The notes: generated by a model from the letters alone, not told the origin. Positions 10,101 to 55,302 are shown, numbered from the stretch's first letter. The stretch: DNA of 64,000 nucleotides from Physella acuta (GCF_028476545.1 NW_026732275.1:28501-92500); one strand, 5' to 3'. Numbers and translations are program-made.

Positions 10101-13100
10101 TGGATTTACTTCCATAGCCTTTGTCCAACAAAGAACAAACTACAATGCAGCAGTTGTTTGATTTGTTCTCTCTCCTAGAGGCTGTCTCCAGCTAACGAGC
10201 CTTATCTGCTCAAAGGTTTGAACTGGAGACTTTTTGGTTCGCAACCATGAGCTTTACCGACTTGACCATGTCAATCCCTGTCTTTCCTCAATTTTTTTTA
10301 CAACGAGCAAAAGTTGCAAAAGCTGCTGCTTGAAAAATGTTAACATAAAGTTCTTTATACTAGTCTATTTAAATTTTAAATTAAGTCATGGACAAGTTGG
10401 AACTTTTAAATAATGTTTAAAGTACTAAACTAAATAATTATAATTAGCCATGTAAATGCTGCAACTATAGTAAAAATTGGTTTATATATATATTACTAAT
10501 AATGTTTTAAATATATTTAAAGTGAAAGCCTAAATTTTGAACATTTTTAAAGGGAAAGGCAGTGGTTTTTTTTTTAAAAGAATAAATATAGAAATATGCT
10601 ATAAGCTGATATATTGTGTAAAGTTTAACATAATTATAAATAAGTATATGCTTCTGTGACACTCCTGTGTAATTATGTTGTTGATATTATGAATTTTTTT
10701 GAGTGAGTGTGGTTAACCTACTTTTGTAATGTTATGTAAATGTTAAGTGCTATTAATTTTTAGTTTTTTTGAATTCCTGAAAGTAAACGTTTGGGAATTG
10801 CATCTGTTTTCCACCTTAAACTAAACTAACAAAACTAAATATTTTTTTTGTTACATATCTTACTTAATTGATTAAAAAGAACAATACAATGTAAAGAAAT
10901 ATTGCAAACTTTGAACCCCCGTAACTCTTATTTATTTTAGGATCTGAGGGAATTTTACAAGCAATGATTTTGAGTCTCGGACCTTTACATTTTCATAACC
11001 AGCATTTAGAGATGACGTCCCATCCTAGTGACCTTCATCGTGATCTTCATTTCCGTCGCATTAATTATGGGAACAACACTCATGTAAACATTTCAGTGGT
11101 GGTTGGTGAAGACAACAAGGCCACTCTTTTTGTAGCTCTAGATCGAAATGACAAACCATATTATGGTTGTGATGCTGGTTGCTTAGATCCACCAGTTCCA
11201 TTAAGGTAAAGCTTTGTTGTGGTTTTTTAAGATGTTAAGATGTGTAGATTTTACTTTCACGGTACATTGTAAGAGCCTTGTTTATGTCATATCTGCAATC
11301 CATTGCATGTATTTTACAGGGGAAAACAAGAAGATATATATTAAACAAAAAGTATTGATGACTTCTTTTCCCACTTTATTCCTTTGTGGCCCAAGGGCAG
11401 CTAAGGGCTGCAGTCACACCTCTCCATCAGACTTGGGTTTGAGCGGCTCTCTTTATATGCATCCATGTTAGCTCTTCTTCTATTGTTTTTCTCCAGGATT
11501 TCCTTGGCCAGCCACTTTTTTCTTCCCCAAAGGGTTCCAGTGTAATGCTTTTCTTTGCTATGTTGTCCTCTCCTCTTCTTAGGGTAAGCCCAATCCAACC
11601 CCATTTGTTGGCTTTATTAGTAATCCTGATTGTGTGCTGCCACAGGTCTTTGTTGGATATTTTGTCTGGCCATCGTATGTTGAGGATCTGTTTTAAACAT
11701 TGTTTTGGTAAACCTCCGAACCATAAAGCAATACTGCTTTAACATAGATGACTATTGTGGTATTAAACTACCACACAAACATCCAGTGGCATAGCTAGGA
11801 TTTTCGGGGCCTGATGCAAAAATTATCAGTGGGCCCCTTCATCAGCCGTTAGGCTACAACAGACTTTAACATGGGCAGCAAAGAAATCGACTCCTGTTTA
11901 CAATGGAGGGTTTTAAGTAATATAAATATTCTGTACATCCTGATTGTAAATTTATACAATATTATTCTTGGCCTACTACTGCAACTACACATAGTTTTAT
12001 AAAAGTGTTACTTGTTTACAGTTAATTTGTTTTTTTTTAAAGTAACCAAACACAGTAACACATTTGCATCACAAGGCGTGGCAGAGGTGCTGCCCACATT
12101 GGATGACAACATTAAGGCGTGACACCAAAACATTGTACAATATATTGTCAAAACTAAGTTGTATCCTGCTAAAATAATAAAAGATTAGTGAGCGAGGGGA
12201 TGTTGGGGGCTATGGAGTGACACCTTTAGTAAACTTGTAAGGTAACAACTTACCTTGTGACATCACTAACCAAACAATTTTAAAAAAAAAAAGACTCATG
12301 ATTTACTGAGATCTGATTTTTATGCTTTATATTTTGCTAAATGATTAATAAGTTCCTTGAGATCCATTTTAGTCGCTTCTGTATGTTCAATACTTAGGAT
12401 GCCCAAGTTACTGACCCAATTGGCATATCTGCAATTTTTTTCATAACAAATTAACATCAACATAAAGAGCAAATAATGAGATTTTAAAATTTCCATCATA
12501 AACATCAAAATCTCCTTCCCGATTACTGTGGAATGATAAAGAATGACAATGTTTATATGTAACTAGTGTACCCGTCTGTGTTGCTGCTATCTAGTCATCT
12601 AGTTTCATATACCAGGGCAACCAAACAATTTGTAAGGGTTTTATCAATGCTTTACCAACTGTTTATTTTTAGTCATGTGACCTTCTTTTCTAAACTGAGA
12701 TAGTTCAAGTGTAAACAACGCTCCTGATATTTTTTCGGATCTTTGTTGCTGGGGCACGGGTTTATCCACACAACCTCTCAGACACCCTTGGGCATGCTGT
12801 ATGAAAGCATTTAGCGTACGTTAATCATCCTCCGTAATAGTAAGGTATAATACGTTTCTGCGTCGCCCAGGTGTCAGGGGCATTGTGGGAGTTATTGGTT
12901 TCACTAGCAATTTTCACTGTGCAATTTGACAGCTGAATCAAGTAGTAAAGCTGACCCGCTGCGTCGCACACTCAATCAACGGACCCCAGGTGCAAAGATA
13001 GGCGCTAGGAAATTCTGAGTGGCAAGCCGCACTGCCTTACTGCATGGGCACCGCCCTACGAAAAAAAAATTTAATGTCAGAAACCTTCCCAAGAGACAGT

Positions 13101-14276
13101 TTCCTTCAGGCACCTTTCAGAAAAATGTCTGTGAAAAAAAAAACAATGCCTAGAGTATTCTCAATGACCACCCAAACTTACTTGGCGATTGTATGGACAG
13201 ACTGTTGGGAGGTGCAGGTCTGTACAGTGGGGAATTTTCCAGTCAGTTGAGTGAGGGTTGTACAGATGTGTGTAACTTTACGGGTGCCGGATGCCTATCT
13301 CACAAAAGAGTCAAAGTTCAAGTTTATAGGCTAATTCTCTCAAAGCCTTAGTGTCATTATTACAGATGGGCCTTCTTTGACACCCCCCCCCCCCATGTAA
13401 AAGTTTTAATTTTCTTAAAGAGCTAAAAGGGCTCCTATTTTCTTTGGGCCCCTATGTCCTGCTTATGCTAGCTTTACGGTAGTTACCCAATGCATACATC
13501 TGTTCTATCTGGCATTCATAAAAGGTGATCCATTATTGACATCACTCATCATTGAATTGCAAGTTGCAGATGTTAGTTTTTAAAATTATAATCACTGTCT
13601 TAGAATGGCTTAACAAGATCCACTTACAAAAGCCCAAAACAATCAGAACGTTTACCATTATGTGTTGTTTATATATATATACATCTTCAAGGTAGATAAA
13701 TCATAAACCAATGCTAAATAAAATGCCTAGGGCTGAAATTTATAGCTCAAAATAGGTCTATTACACCACAGCATATGGTGAATGTTAAACTACATATTTG
13801 GATATAAAAAAAACAACAAATATATTTTCAGCAATGAAAAACATCAATTTCCAGTGAAACTAACTGATCCAGCAACTTCAGTACTGTACATTACAGCTGA
13901 TAAACAACACATGGAGGAGCTTAAACATGCCATACATGTGAAAGAAATCAATGAAGGTAAAGCATGGGTATTATACAGTGTTGTACATTTTTCATGTTTG
14001 TGGTTTTTGAATTGGAATTTTATATGGTTGTATACACACCACTTATATTAGTTACCAAATTATTTATTGTTGAATAACTATTTTTCAGCTCCTGCACATG
14101 ATCATCATGTGATAGCACTACATAAACATGGACACCATTTTGGTGGTCTCCCTACAATATTCTGGGTGGCTATAGCATTCCTTATTATTATTTTTCATCT
14201 TTTTCTTTTTAAACTAATATATAATGAATACTGTTATGGTCAAGACAAATTCTCAAGGTCTCGGTATAACTTGTAG
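7074..14276 (+). CDS. KIAA2013: KIAA2013-like membrane protein, last seven coding exons (partial)
   Basis: Seven exons at 7074-7176, 7314-7382, 8234-8433, 8825-8937, 10941-11205, 13832-13956 and 14089-14276 join in one frame with GT-AG borders, giving about 354 codons and a TAG stop. The product has a luminal part with N-glycosylation sequons (NKT, NNT, NIS), a well-conserved segment ([36 protein letters not shown]), a His-rich stretch, one C-terminal membrane segment ([18 protein letters not shown]) and a short tail with YNEYC. This arrangement matches my recollection of human KIAA2013 (DUF2152, type I membrane protein, function unknown, about 630 residues), so some 280 N-terminal residues are missing here. 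The upstream exon must end with two bases of a split codon; I found no candidate in 1-7073. The block HTRVWDKLW followed by a [10 protein letters not shown]-like motif recalls GH65-type glycosidases; that is inference. It converges with the KIF27 gene. Confidence 0.72.
7314..7382 (+). CDS. KIAA2013: KIAA2013-like exon w2
   Basis: It encodes 23 codons in phase 0 ([14 protein letters not shown], then HTRVWDK) between CTAG and GTGAGT. The H..VW..LW pattern spanning this and the next exon is the GH65-like feature. Confidence 0.8.
8234..8433 (+). CDS. KIAA2013: KIAA2013-like exon w3
   Basis: It starts [11 protein letters not shown] and includes the sequon NKT, then [13 protein letters not shown]. 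It ends with two bases of a Leu codon before GTAAGT. Confidence 0.87.
8825..8937 (+). CDS. KIAA2013: KIAA2013-like exon w4
   Basis: It opens by completing Leu (CT+C) and encodes [17 protein letters not shown]... up to VIAQS plus one base, before GTCTGT. The frame agrees with both neighbours. Confidence 0.87.
9301..9898 (+). repeat. Family A repeat, long copy
   Basis: It starts AAATAAACCGGGAGTGATCT and ends TATATACAAGAAAGTAAA. It includes an internal stretch with ACAGACAGACATACGGACAAG shortly before the end. It lies in intron 4 of the KIAA2013-like gene. Confidence 0.65.
9985..10285 (-). mobile_element. tRNA-derived SINE, same family as 6106-6525
   Basis: Read on the minus strand, it has the same head (GACATGGTCAAGTCGG), box B, the AGTTTGTTCT and GGCTATGGAAG body and the TGTTGGAGGGGATC tail as the first half of the 6106 copy. 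Confidence 0.7.
10286..10940. other. Intron sequence, nothing recognised
   Basis: AT-rich sequence between the SINE and exon w5, with no repeat that I can name. Confidence 0.5.
10941..11205 (+). CDS. KIAA2013: KIAA2013-like exon w5 (most conserved block)
   Basis: This is the largest exon. It encodes GSEGILQAM, a His-rich [13 protein letters not shown], then [20 protein letters not shown] with two sequons and [12 protein letters not shown]. It ends with AG before GTAAAG. Confidence 0.9.
11376..11745 (-). mobile_element. RTE-like LINE, C-terminal ORF2 fragment
   Basis: The minus strand reads [20 protein letters not shown], then [29 protein letters not shown] and AAQTQV before a stop. This is the region after the reverse transcriptase in RTE-type LINEs ([25 protein letters not shown]). 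The rest of the element is missing: a 5'-truncated copy in an intron. Confidence 0.78.
11783..13475 (-). mobile_element. Old hAT element with transposase C-terminus and inserted Helitron fossil
   Basis: The left end CAGTGGCATAGCTAGG is hAT-like. The right end near 13475 is eroded and no target duplication is evident. Minus-strand codons from about 12420 to 12320 read [20 protein letters not shown], the end of ZMYM1-like hAT transposases. The right half (about 13240-13470) is homologous, in opposite orientation, to about 57064-57470. Confidence 0.5.
12563..13200 (-). mobile_element. Hel-A fossil, eroded
   Basis: In minus orientation the 3' end ...GGGTACACTAG lies at 12563 and internal parts match Hel-A. 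The 5' end is not defined. Confidence 0.45.
13832..13956 (+). CDS. KIAA2013: KIAA2013-like exon w6
   Basis: The AG carried over joins C to give Ser; the exon then reads [19 protein letters not shown]... to KEINE plus one base before GTAAAG. It follows a 2.6-kb intron that holds a LINE piece and an old hAT. Confidence 0.87.
14089..14276 (+). CDS. KIAA2013: KIAA2013-like terminal exon with membrane segment
   Basis: It encodes [17 protein letters not shown], a run of about 20 hydrophobic residues (the only evident membrane segment), and a short, presumably cytosolic tail with YNEYC and basic residues. It ends with TAG at 14274-14276. Confidence 0.9.
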
Positions 14277-15141
14277 CTCATGTATGAAACTTGTAATTGT
14301 GAAATATTGACTGCTATTCACTTAATTTACATTTTCATATTAAACAGCATTAATAGGTTTAATTTTTTAAGGACTTTAATCATTTTCATCAAAATCTGTT
14401 GTTAAATTTATTATGCTAATAATTATGATTAATTTAATGGAGGAACTTTTTAGCCTTAATAATACACTTTTGATGTTTATTATTTCTTATGCAAGAATTC
14501 CATTTTTCAAAATGTTTTGGTGTTCATGACTTGTTTCAAATGTTGCAATTGATTCCCACATTTAATAATACATTTCTTTATGTTTATTGATTGTGAAGGG
14601 ATATATATAAAAGCATTCATAATAATGATAGATAAAAACAGCAAGAAATGATTTTAAAATGTGTTCTTAATTAAACAAAATAAATATTTTTTTTTAAATA
14701 TGAAATTGCCTTTTTAAAATTGTGTTTGATTATTTTAGAACATTAGCCAACGTATTATTAAAGATGTAACATATCTTTTTATTTATTGTAAATTATTTTC
14801 AATTTATTTTTAACTAGAGTTTTGTTTCTAAGTATTAATTTGTTTTGTTTTTTTTTGTGTGTGTTCCATGTGTTACCAATCATTTTTACCTTGTTTTACC
14901 ACAATTTTCTGACAATAGAGCTATTCCACTTTTACTTAATACCATACCCCTCTCTCTTGTTCACACCCTCCCTTCCCCCTCTCAATTATTTCTGATCAGG
15001 TGTGTGCTGATTTTTGCTTATTTTCATCACATAGATTAAAATATCTATTTCCTCTTACTATTGTAATATTTTCATTAGTTATTTACTACTGTAACAGATG
15101 ACTAGTTTACAGTTTTAAATTTGTCATTACAAGTTAATAAA
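14277..15141 (+). other. Probable 3' UTR of the KIAA2013-like gene
   Basis: AT-rich, non-repetitive sequence follows the stop. AATAAA hexamers occur at 14679-14684 and 15136-15141; either could be the poly(A) signal. I see no other gene here. Confidence 0.5.
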
Positions 15142-15309
15142 TGTATTGATTTCTCTTATCATAAAGACTTTTTCATTCACTGGTTCAGTTATTCTTACTT
15201 AATGCCAGGGTAAAGATATCCCCATGTGTAAGATGTCTTTTTGCCAGAGTTATTATTTAATAGGTTAATCTTTTACGTTTCTTATCTCCACTTCCATAGT
15301 TCAAAATGA

Positions 15310-15535
15310 ATGTGATGGTAGAACTTAACATTGCTCACCTAAAATCTCACATTTTGATCCCAGTCTGGAGTCTAGATTTTAGAACATCCCTGAGTCCATC
15401 CAGCTCTGATTAGTACCTGACATAGTTAAGGCTGATCACACAATCCATCCATATGCCAAACTCCCCACAACAGGTGACTTCTATTTCATCTGCCCCTTGC
15501 ATTGCCAGGTTTGAAAGAGGAAGTTAGTTTTAAAG
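15310..15535 (+). mobile_element. Diverged SINE, second family
   Basis: It shares the core GTCCATCCAGCTCTGAT, a GTACCTGAC block and CTTCTATTTCATCTGCCCC with 17555-17815 and, more weakly, 44315-44545. Confidence 0.5.
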
Positions 15536-15654
15536 CCAAGCTTATAATAATGAAGAAATTCTATATAATTTTCAACCTTTCATTACTTTGATAAATATAT
15601 TTCCTATCTGCATTCTAGCTGACTGAATGGGTAGGGTGTTCCTTAAAACTAACT

Positions 15655-16577
15655 TAGGCACCATAATGTACGACTCTAAAACCCAATTTGCTCACTGTTT
15701 AAAACTAACACAGTTGCCATAGCTCACGGGGTGCCAAATCACATCCTACCAGGGACTGCCAGTGCGAAAATGAATTTTGTTTCCCCAGAAACCTTCTCGG
15801 GAGTATTCTCATCAACTCCCCAAAGTTTCATAGCACTCGGATGAAACGGTGTCAAACCGCATCCGACTTTTATTTTTATGTACTGTACTGTACTGTATAT
15901 AGAGAAAAATAGCACCCTTGCGAAAGTTAAAAAAAATTTTTTTTTGCAGAACCCCCTCCCCCCCCTTGATTGTTCTCATCAGTGTTGTGAATGTATTTTA
16001 GTGTACTGAATGGGTATGAGAGTATGTGTGTATTGGAATGTTTTGTATTAATAAAAGATGTTGAATGTGACGAGGCAAGTCAGGATGTGACTTGGGAAGA
16101 GTATGGTTTTGTTGTAAGGTAAAAGAGAGTTGAAATCAGTGTTCGTCATGTTGTGTTAGGGTGTTGATGTCTTTGTCTGTTGTCGTCGATATAGCCGTGT
16201 CCGTTGTATATTAAACAATGCAATTAAATTATTGAAATGAATCAACGCCGTCCTGTCTTATTTATATTGGATCGTCGTCTTCTGTGTACATTGTCTTCAA
16301 CTGTCAACCCTGTCCTCATCTTGTAACAATCAGCTCCCAAATGTTTCATGGCGATCGGATGAACAATGTCAAACCGCAATCTTTTATTTTTAAATGCCAT
16401 ATATAAAGAAGAATCTAACCGCTCCCTGCCGGGGCACCACCCCTGCATATTTGAAAATTTTTTTTTCGCAGAAACCTCAACAACTTTCCAAAGTTTCGAG
16501 GCGATCTAAAGAAAAGGTGTAGTGATGCATAAAAAATAGACACACACACATACATTGCTTTTTATATTATATATAGA
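15655..16577 (-). mobile_element. Hel-A fossil with a solo LTR inside
   Basis: On the minus strand the 5' end TCTATATATAATATAAAAAG starts at 16577 and is followed by the Hel-A GCAATGTATGTGTGTG head. GGCGCC-type units and the CATCAACTCCCCAAAGTTTC block follow. The 3' end is eroded. It is split by the LTR at 15983-16328. Confidence 0.6.
15983..16328. mobile_element. Solo LTR of an LTR retrotransposon
   Basis: The 346-bp unit starts TGTTGTGAATG and ends CTTGTAACA, flanked by the 5-bp duplication ATCAG (15978-15982, 16329-16333). The flanks join to restore the Hel-A sequence. No internal region remains, so this is a fossil left after LTR-LTR recombination. Orientation and family (Ty3-like is a guess) are not established. 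Confidence 0.7.
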
Positions 16578-17554
16578 TTAGATTTTTAAAAGTGTTTGCC
16601 CAAGCTTTCACTATTCAAAACTAAATGTGTAGTTAAATTGCTTGCTGCATTATTAAGTGATTTAAATTCTTTACACATTTTGATTCACCCTCTGTATTTT
16701 TTTCTTTGTCATCATACTTTATGTTGATGGTTTTTAAACTTTTAAATAATGCACCTTCCTGAAAGATCAAAAAACTTTTACACCCTCCCCTAAGAGTATT
16801 TATATCTATTTAATTTATATGAATGGCTACAGAACCAGCCTGTTCTAACGTATTTTTAAAGAATGTTTACAAGGCTTTAAATTGTTTTGTTTTCCTTTAT
16901 ATTTCTATGGTAAGCTCTTGACAAAGTGGAATTTAGTAATAATGGTCAGAGATATAGACCATATTTTTTTTTTGCCATGATGCTTTTGTATGTAGATTTA
17001 GAAGATGTATTATTGTGTTTATGATTATTGGCATTACTAATTGGGATATTAAAATGGAATGTCTAGGTTTTAGTTTTAGTCTTATTTGGGTTTTTTATAT
17101 TCTAAAATAACCTGTTAGTTACAACTGTTGGAGGTGTATCTGTAGATACACTTGCAATTTTATTTAGGGGCTAGTTACCACCCATCTCTGATTGGTATAT
17201 ACATAAGATTCAAAATGTAGGTTAACCACTATCATTCAGCTGAAAACTTTTTTTTTAACATCTCAATGCAGTGAGGGCTTATAAACCAGGAAATGCACAA
17301 TATCAACAATATAAACACACAGAAGTGTCACCAAAGCATAAACATACTTATAACTATGTTAAACTTTAACTATTTCTATACATTTCTAATTATTCTTGAT
17401 AACGAAACCGACAGCCCTCCCTTTACAATTTTTTCAAAATTTAAGTTTTTAGAAACATTAAGGGTGCAAAAAATATACATATAAATATAGATATATATAC
17501 CAATACATGACCACATCATTGTGACAAATACTAGAGCAAAATTATGAAAGGAAC
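16578..17554. other. Intergenic, nothing recognised
   Basis: AT-rich sequence with no exon and no repeat that I recognise. Confidence 0.5.
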
Positions 17555-17815
17555 AGCCTAGCGGTAGAGAGCTACACTGCTAACCCGAGAGTTCCGAGTT
17601 CAAATCCGGGTTCAAATCAGTGGAATGTCACGGAGTCCACTCAGCTCTGATGGGTACCTAACTTACTTTAGGGAAACAAAGGCGGCTGGGCATAGTGATG
17701 ACCAAACTATCCCTTCATATGCCGAGGTCAATGAATCAGATGAACTCTACTTCATCTGCCCCATGTATCTTGGGCATGAACAGGATTAAGAAGAGAAGAA
17801 GACGAATTATGGCAG
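17555..17815 (+). mobile_element. tRNA-derived SINE, second family
   Basis: The head CCTAGCGGTAGAGAGC (box A) and GAGTTCAAATCC (box B, about 17597) is followed by the GTCCACTCAGCTCTGAT core and an AAGAAGAGAAGAAG tail. The head resembles a tRNA but does not fold into a complete one. Confidence 0.65.
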
Positions 17816-18000
17816 AAAACAGATCCGTTTCCCAAACGTCTACTTTTAGAGTCAATTTTCAAAGTAACAAGTACTGACATATATTTTACTTGGTGCACAC
17901 CAGTGCTCCGCCACGGTAAATCTTTTTTAAATGTACCAACTTGGAAACAGAACAAAACTAAACACAATACAAACACAACACAAACGTTCACAGTCTAGCC

Positions 18001-19145
18001 CAGGGGTTTCCAAACTTTTCAGCCCGAGGGCCGCATTAAATATAGAAAATCAGTTCGGGGGCCAGAGTTTTTTCCAGGCATCTCTTCGGGGTGGTAGAGT
18101 CCCCGCCCCCGAAGAATGGCTACCTCCCCTCTTTCTTCCCCCCCCCCCCCCCCCCACGAAATATAATTTATATAGACATATATACAAATTTCAAGTGTCG
18201 TCGTCCACCCCTCCCCCCGGAGAACAAATACTGAAAGAAACACTCTCAGAAGGCCTTTAGGTGGGTGTATAGATCAGAAACTAGATTTCCCTCTCTTGTA
18301 GTTTTAGGTTCAGGAAATTTAAATGACATGTTATGTTTGCAGCAGAGGCCAGTTTCTATACTTTTCGTCAGACATTAATGGCAGCGGCTTGCTTTATTTT
18401 CCATAATGTCACCTATTTCCTTTCTTAACTTAAATACCCTGCTCAGAACTTTCTCACAAGTTAATCATCTTATTGGTAAATCTTGCGATTCTGTGTTTGT
18501 ATCTTTCAACATGTCTCTGAACTATATGTGGTTGAGCCCATGTGACAATGTGACCTTATTAATTCACCATCTTCAACACAGGATTCGCTACACTGCGTAT
18601 GTCCATATATTAAGCACACAGTGCAGGAACATTGGTTGTAGAATGTTTTTCTCATTACACATCTGATTGTCCAATCAAGCCTTTCTTTATGCCACTCATG
18701 TTCTTTCCTCCATCAACAGTCAGGTAACTGAGGTTAGTCCAGTCCAAGTTATAAATCAGCAAATTTTTTTAAACTCATTGAATATATCCTCTCCGGTAAC
18801 AGTGTCATAAAGGCCAGCTCTTGTGTTATGTTCATGTCTTCATCCATATCTCTAATAAACACAAGCAGTTGAGAGGTGGAACCGCTGTCCAGCGACTCAT
18901 CCATTGCAATTGAAAAATGGCGAAACTTGCTTACATTTTTAGCAATTTAAGTCACAGTGTTTATACCAATGTCTGCAACATGGTAGGCAACGGTAGTTGC
19001 ACACTAAGCTAGATTTTCAAATTGTTATGAATTTTCTGGACAAAGTTCCTCAGCCACCTCCAACAAAAAAAAAAATTTCCGTGGACAAAAAGATATCCGC
19101 GGGCCGGATGAGAAGATCTTGCGGGCCGCAGTTTGGAGACCCCTA
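18001..19145 (-). mobile_element. hAT element (GTF2IRD2-like lineage), decayed
   Basis: The ends CAGGGGTTTCCAAAC and GTTTGGAGACCCCTA are inverted, flanked by the perfect 8-bp duplication GTCTAGCC (17993-18000, 19146-19153). The inside (about 18240-19080) aligns with the minus-strand transposase remnants of the 39486-41271 copy but has no long frame left. It also carries one GC-rich module near 18075-18245. Confidence 0.85.
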
Positions 19146-19153
19146 GTCTAGCC

Positions 19154-21824
19154 CATGGTGCTAAATCACACCATGTCCGAGCACCGGCGGACGCGCCTGA
19201 TTCAGTGAATGACTATAAAACCCCCAGCTTGTAAGCAAATCGAAAGATAGAATAATAATTAGTAAACAGTACGTTCAGTGTATAAAATGAATAAAAGGCA
19301 GTATTTAAAATATCTGTTTTACTTACCATATTGCACTTTATCAATTCATGCATTTTATTTTCAGTACTTTAAATATTAAAAATTTACAATAAAGCTTCAT
19401 GACTAAAACCATTGCGCTACTAATGAACATGAAGACGCGTGTATCTCATCACGCACCATCACAAAATTACGGACCCCCCCCCACTCTCCCCCTAAGAGTA
19501 TGACCTCATTTATGACCCTTGCCCAGAGTTTCTTTCTGGCATCTCCTGGGGGGGGGGGGGGAGACTCCTTCCCTGAAGAAGTCTACAAACCATCAGGGTT
19601 CTTAGCAGTGTCTTAACCATCTTAACCTTTTTGGACTATTTGGAGTTACTAAACCCCACCAATTTCACATCACCCTTCTTAACAGTTTTATCTGACAAAA
19701 TCCGATCGAAGATCATTTTAGTGGGGAAGTTGTCTTTCTCTCCGCCAAACCCCTGAGACAGATTCACCAAATCCTGGGGTTTGATCAAGCCCAGGTTAAG
19801 AACCACTGCTCTAAATTTCCCGTTTTTTTTTTTCTTTTTCCTTTCGGCTTGCTAAGGAGTCAACTAACTTGACTTTTACAAAGATCACTCCTTGATAAAC
19901 AATATTCAAACAAGTTTAAAAGCTATGATACTGATTGTAAAAAAAAAACGTAAGCCTGAAAATAATCATAAATTTTTCACAAAAAATTTACTGTTTGTAT
20001 TAGGAAATAAGGTGGTCAGCTTTTACCCCTTTAACGGTTTCCACTTGAGGCGACACGCTTTTTGGGGTTCCCCTGAGCATTGGTCTACAGCCTCACAAAA
20101 TATCAAGGATGTTGACGTTAAAAGGTGGTCAAATAATGTAGTTTGAAGTATATAGCGTTTTAAGTTAACTCTTATTATAAGTTGCAATTTAGCGGCCCCC
20201 ATGTAGCCTGGGTACAGAAGGGAAACGATAAATTTGCAATTTGGTAAAAACGTAATAAATTATAATAAAGGTGATGTTTGATTTATTTGTTACTCACACC
20301 TATTAGATCGGGTACTTGCAGGTAAGTTGCAGGACATTGTTCTTGCCAAAGTTTTCTGTTAACTCTTTTTTACCGGGAAAATTAGTCATCTCAATATTTG
20401 AGTTTAAACTTACCAAAAATTGACATGGAGTGACCACGGCCTTGTATTCAACTTTTAATTTCCCCAGTTCTTTGATTACATAAAAAAAAGGATAGTTGCT
20501 CTTATAGTCTTCTTTTTAAAATGGTTATTAAGTAGTATACTAATTTTGTTAAGAAAGGTATACATTAAAGCAATCGGCCTTCATATCATGTTAATGTTCT
20601 GACATCAGGTAAAATTGTATTCCCACCATTATGATCAAACTAACATTAAGAATGCCTTTAAATGAAACTTTAAACGGCCGTTTACAAATAACATTTACCT
20701 CGGCTAGTCTAATTTAAACTTAAATGTGATACCACAGTGTAGGTTGTCGTTAGCAGTTTCATCTCTCTGGTACAAGAAAACTGAACATATCACAGCATGG
20801 CACTAAGAAAAAGTAGTGTTTGACAGATTTAAGTTAAAGCAATACTTAAAAATTACTCTCCAGAATCCCTTGATTATAAACTCTTATTTATTAAACATCT
20901 AAAATCTATAAACAACACAAAGTATTCCAAAAAAAAAAACAACAACCTTCAAGACAAAGAAAATTGGCATTTATTCAGTATTGGCTCTGTTTATGCAGCT
21001 GATCCAGATTTGAAAAGTACTGAATTTGATTAGAAAGCGGCAGACTACATCAAAAACAAAAATTTTTTTAAATTGAAATTGTTGGTATACAGATTTTAAT
21101 GGCTTTTGTTACAGTAACTACCACATCATTATAACAGTAGAAATTTTAACCCATAGAGTATAAATAAAGTTGCTTTTTTAAGTCATGAGAACAAATCTTA
21201 AATTGAAAATCAAGTCTTTGATTTAAGGTCATTGTTGAGTATCAACACTACATCTAAGCACACATTACGAACCATTTCATGTTTGACAGTTAACATAACT
21301 CTCTCATCAGAGAACAGAATACTTGGAATGTTGATTAAAAGTGTATTATATTTTAAAATGGAGGGATTAAAAGTATAATTTTTTCAATAGAAAATATAAT
21401 GTAAAATGGATGGAGTTACACTGACAAAAATTAATTTTTTTTCATTTTCTAAAATGTATACAAAAATGGCAGCAAAAAAAACATCAGATCTTAGAGAAGG
21501 CAAATAGTTTTTTCTTGAGATTATAAAAAAAGTACACAATATAAATTAATATCACAGAATAAGCAGAAGTACAAAGTACTCTCATAACTGATGTCAGTTT
21601 TTATCAAAATTAGTTGTAGAATTATTATTGTAGGAGGATAGTTTTTTTTTTAGTAAACAGAATGAATTGTTTAGAAAATGCCATGCACTTGGTGGCTAGT
21701 AGATTAAATAAATTTCTATTTATGCAAATATAAACAATGTATCATTAACCAATAAATACATAACATGAAAGTTAGAAAATAATCAAATAAATACAAATAT
21801 TTTAGAAAAGTAGAAAGAACATAA
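19154..21824. other. Intergenic between convergent genes
   Basis: The first about 80 bases resemble Hel-A. A diverged repeat at about 19890-20130 has a weak match at 35990-36165. The stretch 19480-19820 has polyC/polyG tracts and hAT-like ends without a target duplication. The rest is AT-rich with no gene. Confidence 0.45.
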
Positions 21825-22000
21825 TTTATTGTTTACTCTGTGTATTCATTCAGTCTGTTTAAACAATCACACAAAAAGTTACATTAATCTGTCTACATAC
21901 AAATCAATTGTAAAGTCTCTGTCTTGTACATACTTAGTTATTACTGTTTAACTTGTATTACATATTCTGCAAAATGTAGTATATTCTGGAATCTTCTATC
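21825..22000 (-). other. Probable 3' UTR of KIF27
   Basis: Sequence downstream of the stop on the minus strand has an AATAAA at 21830-21825. It is AT-rich with no repeat that I recognise; the true cleavage site could be further left. Confidence 0.4.
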
Positions 22001-54659
<32,659 letters not shown>

Positions 54660-54783
54660 CTAATAAAATGTACATTCTCTTCAATCATATGTAAAATTAA
54701 AAAGTATATGTAAATTGAAATAAAAATTTCTGCAAAGTTAAAGAAAAGAAAGAGAAATTGTTAACCAAATAAAGAAGATATCA

Positions 54784-55302
54784 ATATGACAAACAGTACA
54801 ATAATACAGAAATATATATATCTGTGCTAGCAGCCCATTTTTAAAATTGTGTGAAGTATTAGTAAACGTCATTATAAAACTTAATTGTATTATTTGTATG
54901 TATTACTACAGTGTGGAGGTATTTGTTTATGGCTACTCAAAAGACAAAATGTACAAAATCCTGCTTTTGGTTTATGTCAATAATATGGAGGACTCTCTAA
55001 GCTGACTTAGCCAATGCCATTGGCTTAACTTGAATTCTGTGTGGTGACTATGAATATAAAACTACTACGCTTAAATATTAAACTCCTGCTAAGTATGCCA
55101 GTCATCCCAGCAGCTAGACCCATCTTTTAGACAAAAGTGTAATAAAATTTGCACCAATTTTGAATTTTACTATTTTGAAGGGAGTTTATTTGCATTAAAA
55201 AAAAGTTAACCAGTAACCTGAGACCCCAACCCCCCCCCCCCCCCCCCCCCCCCCCCACCCTTTTAATAAAAACCATAGCTATAACATTATTGATTTGATT
55301 AT
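54784..55302. repeat. 0.5-kb duplicated segment, copy 2
   Basis: Partner of 50713-51206. It has a run of about 30 C near 55226-55256. The left edge is not a TA tract here. Confidence 0.92.

Noticed and set aside
13044-13250. A small open frame of 68 codons
   Set aside because: It overlaps an eroded Hel-A and a hAT fossil and has no support.
19480-19820. A hAT MITE ending AAGAACCACTG
   Set aside because: The right end looks hAT-like but the only left candidate (near 19608) gives no matching 8-bp flanks.
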